Shown one piece after another: positions 18,536-27,896 of a stretch of DNA of 64,000 nt. The translations under genes were made by a program, and so were the position numbers. Position 1 is the first letter of the stretch; every line of letters begins with the position of its first letter. The DNA is from Fidelibacterota bacterium. GTDB taxonomy: Bacteria; Fidelibacterota; Marinisomatia; SCGC-AAA003-L08; D37C17. The stretch spans positions 1 through 64,000 of the forward strand of contig SCKP01000001.1 of assembly GCA_004124405.1 (NCBI GenBank), in the 5' to 3' direction. The notes under the pieces are model-generated. The model was not told the DNA's origin and made no database searches. It saw only the letters and a program-made list of their open reading frames with translations.

Positions 18536-19301
18536 TATCCTCTCCACCATCTATGCGGATGGTGTTTCCTGTTAACCAGGTATTTTCAGACAGCCCAAGT
18601 GTAGCAATTGTATTTGCCACATCCTCAGGTACTGTTAAGCGCTTTCCTGGATTTAACATTAAAGCATATTCTATCATCTTTTCATGGTCAGGTATTTTTC
18701 TTAATGCAGGGGTATCCGTAACGCCTGCCTGTAAGGCATTGGCGGCGATACCGTATTCTGAAAATTCAAATGCCAATTGGCGACAGTAGGACTCCAGGCT
18801 GGCTTTTGCTGCTGAAACAGCTCCATAAGCTTTCCATTGGCGATGACCGCCAGAGCTGGTCATGGCAAAAATCTGAGATCCTTTTTGCAGTAATCCTGCT
18901 TGAAACAAATCCTGTGACCAGTAGAGAATACTGCTGGCCATTACATCTAATGTCATTTCAACTTGTCGTTGTTGAAGTGTTTTTGATGGATCGATATCTA
19001 TCACTGGTTTTAATGTGCCAAAGGCCAGAGAATGCATGAGAATTTTCACCCGCACATTGCCTAATGATTTTAATTCCTCTACAACAGTTTTACGCTTTTC
19101 AGCATCAGTAGCGCTCATATTTTTAAAGTGAACTTCAACATTATGGCTCTTTAATTCATCTATCAAAGAGTTAATGGAATCAATGGCTGCCTTTCGATCT
19201 AAATGGATTCCATAAATATTAACACCCCGATGGGCAAGCGCTCTGCATGTTGCCGCGCCAAATCCGCTGGATGAACCCAAAATTACTGCCCAATCTTTCA
19301 T
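18525..19301 (-). CDS. FabL/FabI-like enoyl-ACP reductase (SDR family)
   Basis: A 258-residue short-chain dehydrogenase/reductase. The N-terminal NAD(P) site is GSSSGFGAA (9-17). The catalytic pair is Tyr159 and Lys166, i.e. Y-x6-K, the spacing of enoyl-ACP reductases FabI and FabL rather than the usual Y-x3-K of SDRs. Active-site neighbours (MHSLAFG near 89-95) resemble the SIAFA/SLAFG segment of enoyl reductases, and the C-terminal ENTWLTGNTIRIDGG is SDR-typical. The probable role is the last reduction step of fatty-acid elongation. It is a single gene on the minus strand, with no other fab gene nearby; another 2-enoyl thioester reductase remains possible. Confidence 0.8.
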   Translation of the reverse strand: MKDWAVILGSSSGFGAATCRALAHRGVNIYGIHLDRKAAIDSINSLIDELKSHNVEVHFKNMSATDAEKRKTVVEELKSLGNVRVKILMHSLAFGTLKPVIDIDPSKTLQQRQVEMTLDVMASSILYWSQDLFQAGLLQKGSQIFAMTSSGGHRQWKAYGAVSAAKASLESYCRQLAFEFSEYGIAANALQAGVTDTPALRKIPDHEKMIEYALMLNPGKRLTVPEDVANTIATLGLSENTWLTGNTIRIDGGEDITG

Positions 19302-19428
19302 ATTTAATAAATCTCCTGATTAATAAGAATATAAAATTTAAAGACCTATTTCTGCCACCTCAAAGCAATTCATACAATTGAAAAATTGAATATAATAAAT
19401 TGATATTGAATTCTCTGTAATTTTCACC

Positions 19429-20529
19429 ATGGGATTAAAGGCCGGAATTGTAGGATTGCCCAATGTTGGGAAATCAACCATATTTAATGCACTTACCAAA
19501 TCTGCCATACCTGCAGAAAATTACCCCTTTTGTACTATTGATCCCAATGTGGGTATTGTTGAAGTTCCAGATAAAAGATTAGCAGATATTGCTGCTATTT
19601 TTAATCCCAAAGCCATTACACCTGCCACAGTGGAATTTGTGGATATTGCAGGACTTGTCCGCGGTGCTAGTAAAGGAGAGGGTCTCGGAAACCAATTTTT
19701 ATCCCACATAAGAGATGTGGATGCTATTTTACATGTGGTTCGTTCTTTTGAAGAAGAGAATATCACCCATGTTGAAGGAAGTTTAGACCCAGTGAGGGAC
19801 ATTGAAACCATAGAAACGGAACTGCTCATCAGGGATATTGCCTCTGTAGATAAACGCTTGGATAAACTACAAAAAAATGCGAGAATAGGCGATAAAGATG
19901 CTAAGAAAGAATTGCTTGTTATAGATATTGTCTTCCCAAAAATGAATGAAGGTATATTGGTGCATGATATCGAATTAACTTCTGATCAACGCTTACTCCT
20001 TAAACCCCTTTCACTCTTAACTAATAAACCCACACTCTATGTAGTAAATGTGGATGAAAATGAAATCATGTCTGAAAAAAGAAGTGCAGGATTACAAAAA
20101 TTATTCGATTTTGCAGAAGAAAGAGGGAATGCTGCTATTCGATTATGTGGAAAACTGGAAGCTGAAATTTCAAACTTACAAGATGATGAACGGGAATTTT
20201 TCCTGGAAGAATATAACTTACATGAGCCTGGATTAGATAAACTCATTCATGCCAGTTATGACCTGCTGGGTCTGGAAACTTTTTTTACTGCTGGAGAAAA
20301 AGAAGTTCGGGCATGGACCATCTCGAAAGGAATATCTGCACCACGGGCAGCAGGAGAAATTCACTCAGACATTGAACGAGGATTTATCAAGGCAGAGGTT
20401 TATTCCTTCACAGAATTGATGCAGTATAAATCTGAGGCAGCATTAAAAGAGGCGGGGAAAATCAGGCAGGAAGGGAAAAACTATCTTGTACAGGATGGGG
20501 ATTTAATATTTTTTAAATTTAATGTGTAA
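19429..20529 (+). CDS. ychF: Ribosome-associated ATPase YchF/EngD
   Basis: OBG-family P-loop protein of 366 residues (E. coli 363). P-loop GLPNVGKSTIFNALT at residues 9-23; switch region ATVEFVDIAGLVRGASKGEGLGNQF; and NVDENE in place of the GTPase NKxD motif, which explains the ATP preference known for this family. The C-terminal ~85 residues form the TGS domain (EVRAWTISKGISAPRAAGEI). It binds ribosomes and is linked to stress responses. A single gene, convergent with the rhomboid gene with 1 base between stop codons. Confidence 0.97.
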   Translation: MGLKAGIVGLPNVGKSTIFNALTKSAIPAENYPFCTIDPNVGIVEVPDKRLADIAAIFNPKAITPATVEFVDIAGLVRGASKGEGLGNQFLSHIRDVDAILHVVRSFEEENITHVEGSLDPVRDIETIETELLIRDIASVDKRLDKLQKNARIGDKDAKKELLVIDIVFPKMNEGILVHDIELTSDQRLLLKPLSLLTNKPTLYVVNVDENEIMSEKRSAGLQKLFDFAEERGNAAIRLCGKLEAEISNLQDDEREFFLEEYNLHEPGLDKLIHASYDLLGLETFFTAGEKEVRAWTISKGISAPRAAGEIHSDIERGFIKAEVYSFTELMQYKSEAALKEAGKIRQEGKNYLVQDGDLIFFKFNV

Positions 20530-20530
20530 A

Positions 20531-21367
20531 TTAATTCGGTGGGTGATCTCCAAAAAGCTCTTTGCTTGCCTGGGTTAAATATTTTTCTTCCTGTTCCGTT
20601 AAACTATCCCACCCCGAAGCATTTAATTTGTCTAATATTTCATCTACCTTTTTTTTCATCAGTACTTCTTCATCATTTTGAGCTGAGGTTTTTTGTTTCA
20701 AATTTTTTAATCGTAAACGGTAATACTCCATTTTAATATTTTTCCAATTCAAAATAAAATAGATATATAGCACTCCAATTATCATTCCGGATAAATGTGT
20801 AATATGGCTCACATTAGATTGGTTGGCAGACAAGGATGCAAAAAATGCAATAACACCAAGACCCAGCACCATATATTTTACTTTTAAGGGGAAAAGTCCA
20901 TATAAATACACCATTCGATTGGGGTAGGTAAATCCATAAGCAACCAGCAATCCATAAATAGCGCCACTTGCACCAACTATGGGAACAATGGAATTGATAC
21001 TAAACAGAACTGTCATTAACCCCGCTCCAATTCCACAGGTAAAATAAAAAAGTAAAAATTCATTTTTACCCCACTGTATTTCCAAATCTTTCCCAAACAT
21101 CCACAGAACAAACATATTAAAAAAAATATGGAGAAAACCACCATGAACAAAGAGGTAAGTGAAAAGCTGCCACACTTTAAAATTTGTCCAAACCTGATTG
21201 GGGACTAATCCAAAGGAACTGAATAATATATTTCTTTGTCCAGAAAGTTCAGTTAAAATGAAAACAACAATATTAATAATAACCAGAAGTTTGACACCGC
21301 TTGGAATTGTAAAAGTAGGGCGGGAAAATCCTCGTCGAAACCCCGGACTGGTATATTGGTATCTCAT
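20531..21367 (-). CDS. Rhomboid-family intramembrane serine protease
   Basis: A 278-residue membrane protein with six hydrophobic helices and a cytoplasmic acidic C-terminal tail. The catalytic serine is Ser134 in GASGAIYG, the catalytic histidine is His191 in ITHLSG, and the oxyanion-hole HxxxN is His80/Asn84. All key residues are present, so it should cleave membrane substrates. A short Arg-rich N-terminus is cytoplasmic. It begins directly after the recO stop and is probably cotranscribed with recO and proS. Substrates are unknown. Confidence 0.93.
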   Translation of the reverse strand: MRYQYTSPGFRRGFSRPTFTIPSGVKLLVIINIVVFILTELSGQRNILFSSFGLVPNQVWTNFKVWQLFTYLFVHGGFLHIFFNMFVLWMFGKDLEIQWGKNEFLLFYFTCGIGAGLMTVLFSINSIVPIVGASGAIYGLLVAYGFTYPNRMVYLYGLFPLKVKYMVLGLGVIAFFASLSANQSNVSHITHLSGMIIGVLYIYFILNWKNIKMEYYRLRLKNLKQKTSAQNDEEVLMKKKVDEILDKLNASGWDSLTEQEEKYLTQASKELFGDHPPN

Positions 21368-22135
21368 CTAAGTTGATTTATTGTTTTCTTCATTGATTAA
21401 ATTACGAACCATTTCCATTGAACGTACCCGTTTCAATCCTTCAATATGAAAGGATGTAAATATATCCAAGAATCGAATGGGGTTGAATATACTGTTTTTC
21501 TCAATTGTCAAGGTCTGTAAATCATCTAAATGTAAACCTGTTATTTTTTGAAGTAAGGTAAAACTGTTTTCTTCCAAATGGATTTGACTTTGAGTTACAC
21601 ATTTTGCACATACCAATTCACCTGTATAATCATCAATGCTGGCCTGGGACATCTCCGAAGAGCATTTGCTACAATTTTTCAGGTTCGGCATAAATCCCAA
21701 TCGAATTGATAATTGATATAAAAAGAATGCGAATACCAGCCAGAAATTTTGGGTTTCATCATTCAATTTATCGAGCACTCTCCAACCCAGACGATATAAA
21801 ACAGGATAGGGGTTGCATTCCAGAGTTGCCTTATCAATAATTTCAACGATTGCCAATCCCAGAATTATTCGACTCAAGTTATTTCTTATTTTTGGATATT
21901 GGTGAATAAAATTCGCATTTTTTAAAATCTGAATATCTCGATTCGATTTATTGTAATATTGAATATGAATGTGATTAACCGGCTCCAATAATGCTCCGGT
22001 AATATTTTTTGGCCTTAAGACACCTTTTGCCATGATTGTTACTTTTCCCCAGTCTTCAGTAAAGATACGGCAAATCACGCTGGTGTCACTATATGGTATC
22101 CTTTTCAGTACAATGGCATTGGTAGCAATCAACAC
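21368..22135 (-). CDS. recO: DNA repair protein RecO
   Basis: Recombination mediator of 255 residues that helps load RecA with RecF/RecR. The N-terminal OB-fold opening (ATNAIVLKRIPYSDTSVICRIFTEDWGK) is typical, and a four-cysteine zinc site is visible in the second half (CSKCSSEM, then VCAKC). It lies between proS and the rhomboid gene with no gap before the latter, so the three form one likely minus-strand operon. Confidence 0.92.
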   Translation of the reverse strand: MLIATNAIVLKRIPYSDTSVICRIFTEDWGKVTIMAKGVLRPKNITGALLEPVNHIHIQYYNKSNRDIQILKNANFIHQYPKIRNNLSRIILGLAIVEIIDKATLECNPYPVLYRLGWRVLDKLNDETQNFWLVFAFFLYQLSIRLGFMPNLKNCSKCSSEMSQASIDDYTGELVCAKCVTQSQIHLEENSFTLLQKITGLHLDDLQTLTIEKNSIFNPIRFLDIFTSFHIEGLKRVRSMEMVRNLINEENNKST

Positions 22136-22165
22136 AAATACTAATTAGAAAACCTTTGTGAATAA

Positions 22166-23638
22166 TTAATATGCCCGGGCAAAAATTACCTCATGTTTAG
22201 CGGGATTTTTTGAATATATACATTTTTTATCTTTTATTTTTTCATCCAATAGAATGCAGCGAATGGTAGCTTTTGTATCCTTTTTAATAGCAGCCTCAGA
22301 ATCAGGATTGCCATCCCAACCACAGCGTATAAATCCACCCTTCTTAATCAGACTTTTAAATTCTTCATAGTTTTTGGCAGAAAAAGTATTCTTTTCCCTA
22401 AACTCAAAGGCCTGATTAAACATGTTTGTTTGAATTTTATCTAATAGCCGGCTCAATTTTGATGAAGCAGATTCAAGCTTATAAGATTTTTTCTCACCCG
22501 TATCCCTACGGGCACAGAATACTGTGCCGCTTTCCATATCCCGAGGACCAACTTCAACTCGAATGGGTACACCTTTCATCTCCCATTCGTTAAATTTGAA
22601 CCCGGGTGAAATTTTAAGCCTGTCATCCAATTTAAAACGAATACCAATTTCTTTTAATTCTGCCAGGAAGGGTTCAAGAAAAATTTTGATCTCATCCAAG
22701 CTATTCTCATTCTTGATTATAGGAATAATGACAATTTGTACTGGTGCAACTTTTGGAGGTAACCGCAAGCCTTTATCATCACCATGCACCATAATAAGAG
22801 CCCCAACCAAACGCGTACTTACTCCCCAGCTTGTAGCATAGACCCACTCTTCCCGGTTGTTTTCAGTCTGGAATTTTACATCAAAGGCTTTGGCAAAATT
22901 CTGACCAAGATAATGGGAGGTTCCAGCCTGAAGTGCTCGTTTATCTCCCATCATGGCTTCGATACAATATGTATCAACAGCTCCGGCAAATCGTTCGGCT
23001 TCTGATTTCAGACCGGTTAATACTGGAATAGCTAAAACTTGCTCCAAAACCTCCTGGTAAATATCCAACATCTGCTTGCTTTCTTCCCGGGCCTCTTGTT
23101 CAGTGGCATGAGCTGTATGGCCTTCCTGCCAGAGAAATTCGCTGGTGCGGAGAAACAGGCGCGTCCGCATTTCCCAACGTACCACATTGACCCATTGGTT
23201 AATAAGAATGGGAAGATCGCGGTAAGAATTAATCCACTTTTTGTACATGGACCATATTAAAGTTTCAGATGTGGGCCGGACAATTATCTCTTCTTCCAAC
23301 TTCGAATCTGGATCAACAACCACACCCTTTCCATCAGGTGCTGATTTTAACCGGGAATGGGTCACCACTGCGCATTCCTTGGCAAAGCCTTTGATATGAT
23401 CGGCTTCCTTTGATATAAAAGATTTGGGAATAAATAATGGAAAATAGGCATTTACATGTCCGGTCTCTTTAAAGCGTTTATCAAGTGCTTCTTTAATACT
23501 TTCCCAAACACTGAAACCGTAGGGGCGGATTACCATAGTTCCTTTTACAGGACCATAGTCTGCCATTTCTGCTTTTGTAATTACATCCGTGTACCAACGG
23601 GCATAATTTTCACTTTTCGGAGTTACACCTTTTGACAA
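22166..23638 (-). CDS. proS: Prolyl-tRNA synthetase, archaeal/eukaryotic (type 3) form
   Basis: Charges tRNA-Pro with proline. At 490 residues it lacks the ~180-residue editing insertion of the classic bacterial ProRS (~570 residues) and has the C-terminal zinc-domain-like extension of the archaeal-type enzyme. Class II motifs are visible: PLFIPKSFISKEADHIKGFA, motif 2 (INQWVNVVRWEMRTRLFLRT), the SEFLWQEGHTAHAT segment and motif 3 (VHGDDKGLRLPPKVAP). The archaeal type is common in several bacterial phyla, so this is not by itself evidence of recent transfer. First gene of the proS-recO-rhomboid operon. Confidence 0.97.
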   Translation of the reverse strand: MSKGVTPKSENYARWYTDVITKAEMADYGPVKGTMVIRPYGFSVWESIKEALDKRFKETGHVNAYFPLFIPKSFISKEADHIKGFAKECAVVTHSRLKSAPDGKGVVVDPDSKLEEEIIVRPTSETLIWSMYKKWINSYRDLPILINQWVNVVRWEMRTRLFLRTSEFLWQEGHTAHATEQEAREESKQMLDIYQEVLEQVLAIPVLTGLKSEAERFAGAVDTYCIEAMMGDKRALQAGTSHYLGQNFAKAFDVKFQTENNREEWVYATSWGVSTRLVGALIMVHGDDKGLRLPPKVAPVQIVIIPIIKNENSLDEIKIFLEPFLAELKEIGIRFKLDDRLKISPGFKFNEWEMKGVPIRVEVGPRDMESGTVFCARRDTGEKKSYKLESASSKLSRLLDKIQTNMFNQAFEFREKNTFSAKNYEEFKSLIKKGGFIRCGWDGNPDSEAAIKKDTKATIRCILLDEKIKDKKCIYSKNPAKHEVIFARAY

Positions 23639-23719
23639 TTGAAATCCTTATTTTTGATTGAATTTAAGATACAGAATTTAGCGTAATGAACATACCCTGA
23701 AAAACAGATGATTATTTCA

Positions 23720-24673
23720 TTATGGATTAAATTTCAATCTTAATCCAACCGGCCTGTGGTCAGAAATATATTTTTCGTAATCGTTCCAGCCACCATCAAA
23801 ATATTCTTCCAGCCGAATAGTTTGTACCAGAGAACCCTCATTTTCAAATTCATCAAATAGCTCATCAGTGATAAGTATATGATCTAAATGGCTGGGCCAA
23901 GAAGGATATGACCAATCGGTGCTTTGATTGCAGGCAATGAATAAATCTACAAACCTGTAATTGCTATTATCTGAAATGAAATCCCAGTAAATATTGTTCG
24001 TTTTTTCATCGGAAAGTTCATCATTAAAATCACCAACGAGTACTATATTACTGTTTGATAAGTTGTTCTCAAAGTATTCTTTTGTGTATTTAATTGCTTG
24101 AAGTCTTCGATATTCTTCGTCATTCTCATCATCTTCAATGGTTCCGTTACCACAACATTTATAATGATTATTAATTACATAGATATCCTCTTCCTCCCAA
24201 ATTATATGTGCTACAAGGGGCGGCCGGGGAAATGACCGCCAATCATCTGTAAATATTTCATATGTCTCTTCAACTTCTAAATTATTAGAATACAGAAATG
24301 CCAAATTGATATTATATGAAGCAGAATTTGTTATTACACCATTATAATTATTTAAGCTATTTATAAGGTTTTGGAACTCGGAAGCACTTTCAATTTCTTG
24401 TAACGCAATAATGTCCACATCCATCATATTTATTAATTCAACTAAATAATCTACTGTGGAACTATGTTTAGGAAAATCTTCTATATTCCAAGTTATAATA
24501 TCTAATGTAGAATCTGTACCAAAATTGATTGAATTACTAATATTTATTTCACTAAAATCTTCAATTATATAATCGCACGGATTTAAATATGTTTTAGTAT
24601 TATCAATTCCCGTATTTTCAGCACAAGACATAATAAATAAAACAAGAAATGGCACTATAAGGGTTCTGTTCAT
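23720..24673 (-). CDS. Exported endonuclease/exonuclease/phosphatase-fold lipoprotein
   Basis: About 317 residues with a lipoprotein signal (FLVLFIMSC, Cys near 17), so anchored outside the cytoplasm. The remainder has the EEP hallmarks: DIITWNIEDFP, the metal-binding Glu in DIIALQEIESASEF, VINNHYKCC, LVGDFND (catalytic Asp/Asn), and the C-terminal SDHRPVGLRL catalytic His. DNase, phosphodiesterase or phosphatase are all possible for this fold. A TTG start 30 bases upstream is possible, but the ATG at 24673 immediately precedes the signal sequence and is preferred. Acidic, Asn-rich composition suits an extracellular enzyme. Single gene, divergent from the threonine dehydrogenase gene. Confidence 0.85.
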   Translation of the reverse strand: MNRTLIVPFLVLFIMSCAENTGIDNTKTYLNPCDYIIEDFSEINISNSINFGTDSTLDIITWNIEDFPKHSSTVDYLVELINMMDVDIIALQEIESASEFQNLINSLNNYNGVITNSASYNINLAFLYSNNLEVEETYEIFTDDWRSFPRPPLVAHIIWEEEDIYVINNHYKCCGNGTIEDDENDEEYRRLQAIKYTKEYFENNLSNSNIVLVGDFNDELSDEKTNNIYWDFISDNSNYRFVDLFIACNQSTDWSYPSWPSHLDHILITDELFDEFENEGSLVQTIRLEEYFDGGWNDYEKYISDHRPVGLRLKFNP

Positions 24674-24770
24674 GGGAAAAATTATTGATCTATAAAGATG
24701 CAAACCAAGGGAGAATGATTATTTTCCATGTAAATTAACCCCTAACCCACGCTTTAAAAAAGGTTCACAC

Positions 24771-25790
24771 ATGCGCAAATCAGCTATATTAATTACAGGC
24801 GCCAATGGAGAAATGGGTCATGGACTCATTACAGCGCTACATAAAAAAAATAATGTCAATATTGTGGCATTGGATTTGAATCCGCTGGATGATTCTATTT
24901 CGGTGTTAGTACATGAAGAACTCATTGGCAATATACTGGATCAAGGTCTGATTGAACAACTCAATGGCGAATATGAATTTGACACAATTTATCATTTGGC
25001 AGCCCTGCTTTCAACCCGAGCAGAATTCTCTCCCCGTGCGGCACATGATGTAAATGTGGGGGGAACATTGAACCTGCTTAATCTGGCAATTGAGCAGGGT
25101 CGATCTCAAGGAAATCCGGTGAAGTTTTTCTTTCCCAGCTCTATTGCAGTCTATGGCTTTTCAGGTTTAGATGAAAAAAATGATGCCGGCACTATAAAGG
25201 AGGACAGCTATCGAAATCCCACAACCATGTACGGCTGTAATAAACTTTATTGTGAACATTTGGGAAATTACTACACCAATAATTACCAACGTTTAGGAGC
25301 TGAAAAACATCAGCGCTATATTGATTTTCGCTCGATCCGATTTCCCGGTATTATTTCTTCTAAGACTATTCCCACTGGCGGGACTTCGGATTATATTCCC
25401 GAAATGTTACATGCAGCGGCAAAGGGAGAAGTCTATAATTGCTTCGTTCGGGAAGACACTCAAATTCCATTTATAACCATGCCGGATGCCATTTGCGCCA
25501 TCACTACTTTAATGGATGCTCTTGAAGCAAACATATCCTGCACAGTTTATAATATCAGGTCCTTCGCACCAACTGCTGAAGAGTTCAGGCAAAAGGTTCT
25601 GGAGCATTTTCCCAATGCTGAAATAGGATATAGCATAACGGAAAAACGCCAGCAAATGGTGGACAGTTGGCCAGCAGATACAGATGACAGCATGGCAAAA
25701 AAAGATTGGAATTGGAAGCCTGTTCATGATTTGGATTCAGGTATGAAAGACTATCTTGTTCCGGATTTACAACAAATGTACCACAATTAA
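24771..25790 (+). CDS. L-threonine 3-dehydrogenase, SDR/epimerase-like type
   Basis: NAD-dependent extended SDR of 339 residues: dinucleotide site TGANGEMGHG (9-18), catalytic Tyr154 and Lys158 (MYGCNK), and Ser123/124 in FPSSIAVYG. The family includes the non-zinc threonine dehydrogenases that oxidise threonine to 2-amino-3-oxobutyrate. The gene that cleaves that product (kbl) follows 12 bases downstream, which supports the assignment over a sugar-nucleotide epimerase. TDHs of this family are usually ~310-320 residues; the ~20 extra residues here include KNDAGTIKED. Confidence 0.88.
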   Translation: MRKSAILITGANGEMGHGLITALHKKNNVNIVALDLNPLDDSISVLVHEELIGNILDQGLIEQLNGEYEFDTIYHLAALLSTRAEFSPRAAHDVNVGGTLNLLNLAIEQGRSQGNPVKFFFPSSIAVYGFSGLDEKNDAGTIKEDSYRNPTTMYGCNKLYCEHLGNYYTNNYQRLGAEKHQRYIDFRSIRFPGIISSKTIPTGGTSDYIPEMLHAAAKGEVYNCFVREDTQIPFITMPDAICAITTLMDALEANISCTVYNIRSFAPTAEEFRQKVLEHFPNAEIGYSITEKRQQMVDSWPADTDDSMAKKDWNWKPVHDLDSGMKDYLVPDLQQMYHN

Positions 25791-25802
25791 ATTGGAGAAA
25801 AT

Positions 25803-26990
25803 TTGAATACCATTCAAAATAGATTACAGGATGAAATTTCGGGAATCAAGGAAGCAGGGCTATATAAACAGGAACGGATTATTGAATCCCAACAACAGGC
25901 TGAAATTACAGTTAATAAAAAACAGGTTCTCAACTTTTGTGCCAACAATTATTTGGGGCTGGCTAATCATCCGGAGCTTATTCAAGCAGCAAAAGAGGGG
26001 GTTGAAAAATGGGGCTTTGGCCTTAGTTCTGTCCGGTTTATCTGTGGTACGCAATCAATTCATAAACAATTGGAAAAAAAGATTTCAACCTTTTTACAAA
26101 CTGATGACACCATCCTTTACACCTCTTGCTTTGATGCCAATGGCGGGCTGTTTGAAACCCTGTTGGGAGCTGAAGATGCCGTAATTTCCGATGCTCTGAA
26201 CCATGCTTCCATTATTGATGGAATTCGGCTTTGTAAAGCCCAGCGTTATCGCTACCCCAATTCAGACATGACAGAATTGGAGTCTATTCTACACAAAACT
26301 CAGGATGCTCGGACACGCCTTATTGCCACAGATGGTATATTTTCCATGGATGGATTTGTTGCCAAGCTGGAAAATATTTGTGATTTGGCTGAAAAATATA
26401 ATGCCCTAGTGATGGTGGATGATTCTCATGCCACCGGATTTTTTGGTAAAACCGGACGAGGCTCAATTGAGCATTGCGGTGTCATGGGCAGAGTGGATAT
26501 TATCACCTCCACATTGGGAAAAGCATTGGGCGGAGCATCTGGCGGTTTCACTTCCGGACGGCAGAAAATCATTGATCTACTGCGTCAGAGATCCCGCCCC
26601 TATCTTTTCAGTAACACCGTAGCGCCTGCAATCGTAACCACCTCAATAGCAGTATTGGAGATGCTCTCATCTACAACTGAACTGCGGGATAAACTGGAAG
26701 AAAATACCAAATATTTCAGAGATGAAATGGCAGCAACCGGGTTTGAGCTCAAACCCGGTATTCATCCCATCGTGCCCATCATGCTGGGGGATGCTAAATT
26801 GGCTCAGGATATTGCCAGCGACATGTTGAATGAAGGCATTTATGTCATTGGATTTTCATTCCCAGTGGTGCCAAAAGGGGAAGCCCGTATCCGTGTGCAG
26901 ATCAGCGCCGCTCATTCAAGAGAGCAATTAGACAAAGCCATTTCCGCCTTTGTAAAAATTGGAAAGAAATACAAAGTTATCAATATTTAA
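25803..26990 (+). CDS. kbl: Glycine C-acetyltransferase (2-amino-3-ketobutyrate CoA ligase)
   Basis: PLP enzyme of the alpha-oxoamine synthase family, 395 residues (E. coli Kbl 398). It cleaves 2-amino-3-oxobutyrate with CoA to glycine and acetyl-CoA. Visible motifs: [42 protein letters not shown], the PLP lysine in [13 protein letters not shown] (near 241) and [11 protein letters not shown]. The start codon is TTG with GGAG 7 bases upstream. With the preceding dehydrogenase it forms the two-step threonine-to-glycine route. The two-part palindromic repeat begins 1 base after its stop. Confidence 0.95.
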   Translation: MNTIQNRLQDEISGIKEAGLYKQERIIESQQQAEITVNKKQVLNFCANNYLGLANHPELIQAAKEGVEKWGFGLSSVRFICGTQSIHKQLEKKISTFLQTDDTILYTSCFDANGGLFETLLGAEDAVISDALNHASIIDGIRLCKAQRYRYPNSDMTELESILHKTQDARTRLIATDGIFSMDGFVAKLENICDLAEKYNALVMVDDSHATGFFGKTGRGSIEHCGVMGRVDIITSTLGKALGGASGGFTSGRQKIIDLLRQRSRPYLFSNTVAPAIVTTSIAVLEMLSSTTELRDKLEENTKYFRDEMAATGFELKPGIHPIVPIMLGDAKLAQDIASDMLNEGIYVIGFSFPVVPKGEARIRVQISAAHSREQLDKAISAFVKIGKKYKVINI

Positions 26991-26991
26991 A

Positions 26992-27050
26992 AACCGTTGA
27001 AACGGTTCAGGTTATTCTTTCATTGGAGCAACCCACGACTTAAGTCGTCG
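26992..27050. repeat. Two-part palindromic extragenic repeat, copy 2
   Basis: AACCGTTGAAACGGTT (26992-27007, perfect 7-bp arms) is followed after ~25 bases by the core ACGACTTAAGTCGT (27035-27048) of the same palindrome seen at 5477-5496. One outer arm has diverged (TCGAT for GGGTT). Spacing and order match copy 1, showing that the two palindromes travel as one unit. Confidence 0.8.
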
Positions 27051-27128
27051 ATTGCCGAAAACCTCCTCAATTTATAATCATTTTAATGGTTTTCATAATA
27101 TAATCAGAATCTTTTTCAGACCGAATTC

Positions 27129-27896
27129 TTGGATACTTATTATCTCATAATCGCCGCTTTTATCACTTCCTCAATTTCAGCTGTTTTGGGCATGGGCGGT
27201 GGCATCATTCTCTTGGGAATTATGGCAATCATTATTCCAGAGGGCTATGCTGTGGTAGCTCTCCACGGAATTATTCAACTGGTGAGTAATTTCACCCGCA
27301 GTTATGTTTTTCGTGAGCATCTCAAAAAAGATATCATTCTCCAATATCTACCCGGTGCAATGCTGGGACTAAGCCTGTCAGCCCTGATTATTTTTCTACT
27401 TATCACTTTATTTCAAGTGGGGTCTGCCAAAGAAATCAAAATTGATTTTCTCAAGCCTTTAATTGGCATCTTCATCCTCTGGTATTTATTTGGGCGCCGC
27501 CCTCAGCCAAGAGATGACCAACCCAACTTTTTTGCCGTGGGATTAGTAAGCGGACTCACAACTGTATTTATTGGTGCCACTGGTCCCCTCATTGCACCAT
27601 TTTTTCTAAAAGGGAAACTCACCAAAGAGTCTATTATTGCCAATAAAGCTATCTGTCAGGCCATCAGTCATGCAGGGAAAATTCCCCTTTTCATTATCTT
27701 TTTTCAATTTGATTATTTTGCTGAAGTTGAATTATTAATCCCTTTAGTAATAGCTGTATTTATCGGCACTAATTTTGGTAAGAAAATTTTGGCGTTTATT
27801 CCGGAGAAAGTATTTCAACTACTGTTTCGGGGGGCTTTGATGGTTATTGCTATAAAGCTTATTGTGGATCAATTTATCCCGATTATTTTCAGCTAA
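27129..27896 (+). CDS. TauE/SafE-family membrane permease
   Basis: A 255-residue membrane protein with about eight hydrophobic helices and the family pattern of two repeated halves: SAVLGMGGGIILLGIMAIIIP in the first and SGLTTVFIGATGPLIAPFFL in the second. Members export or import sulfonates, sulfite or related anions; the substrate cannot be read from the sequence. The start is TTG at 27129 without a clear Shine-Dalgarno. The stop overlaps the end of the convergent barrel-protein gene by 4 bases. Confidence 0.88.
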   Translation: MDTYYLIIAAFITSSISAVLGMGGGIILLGIMAIIIPEGYAVVALHGIIQLVSNFTRSYVFREHLKKDIILQYLPGAMLGLSLSALIIFLLITLFQVGSAKEIKIDFLKPLIGIFILWYLFGRRPQPRDDQPNFFAVGLVSGLTTVFIGATGPLIAPFFLKGKLTKESIIANKAICQAISHAGKIPLFIIFFQFDYFAEVELLIPLVIAVFIGTNFGKKILAFIPEKVFQLLFRGALMVIAIKLIVDQFIPIIFS

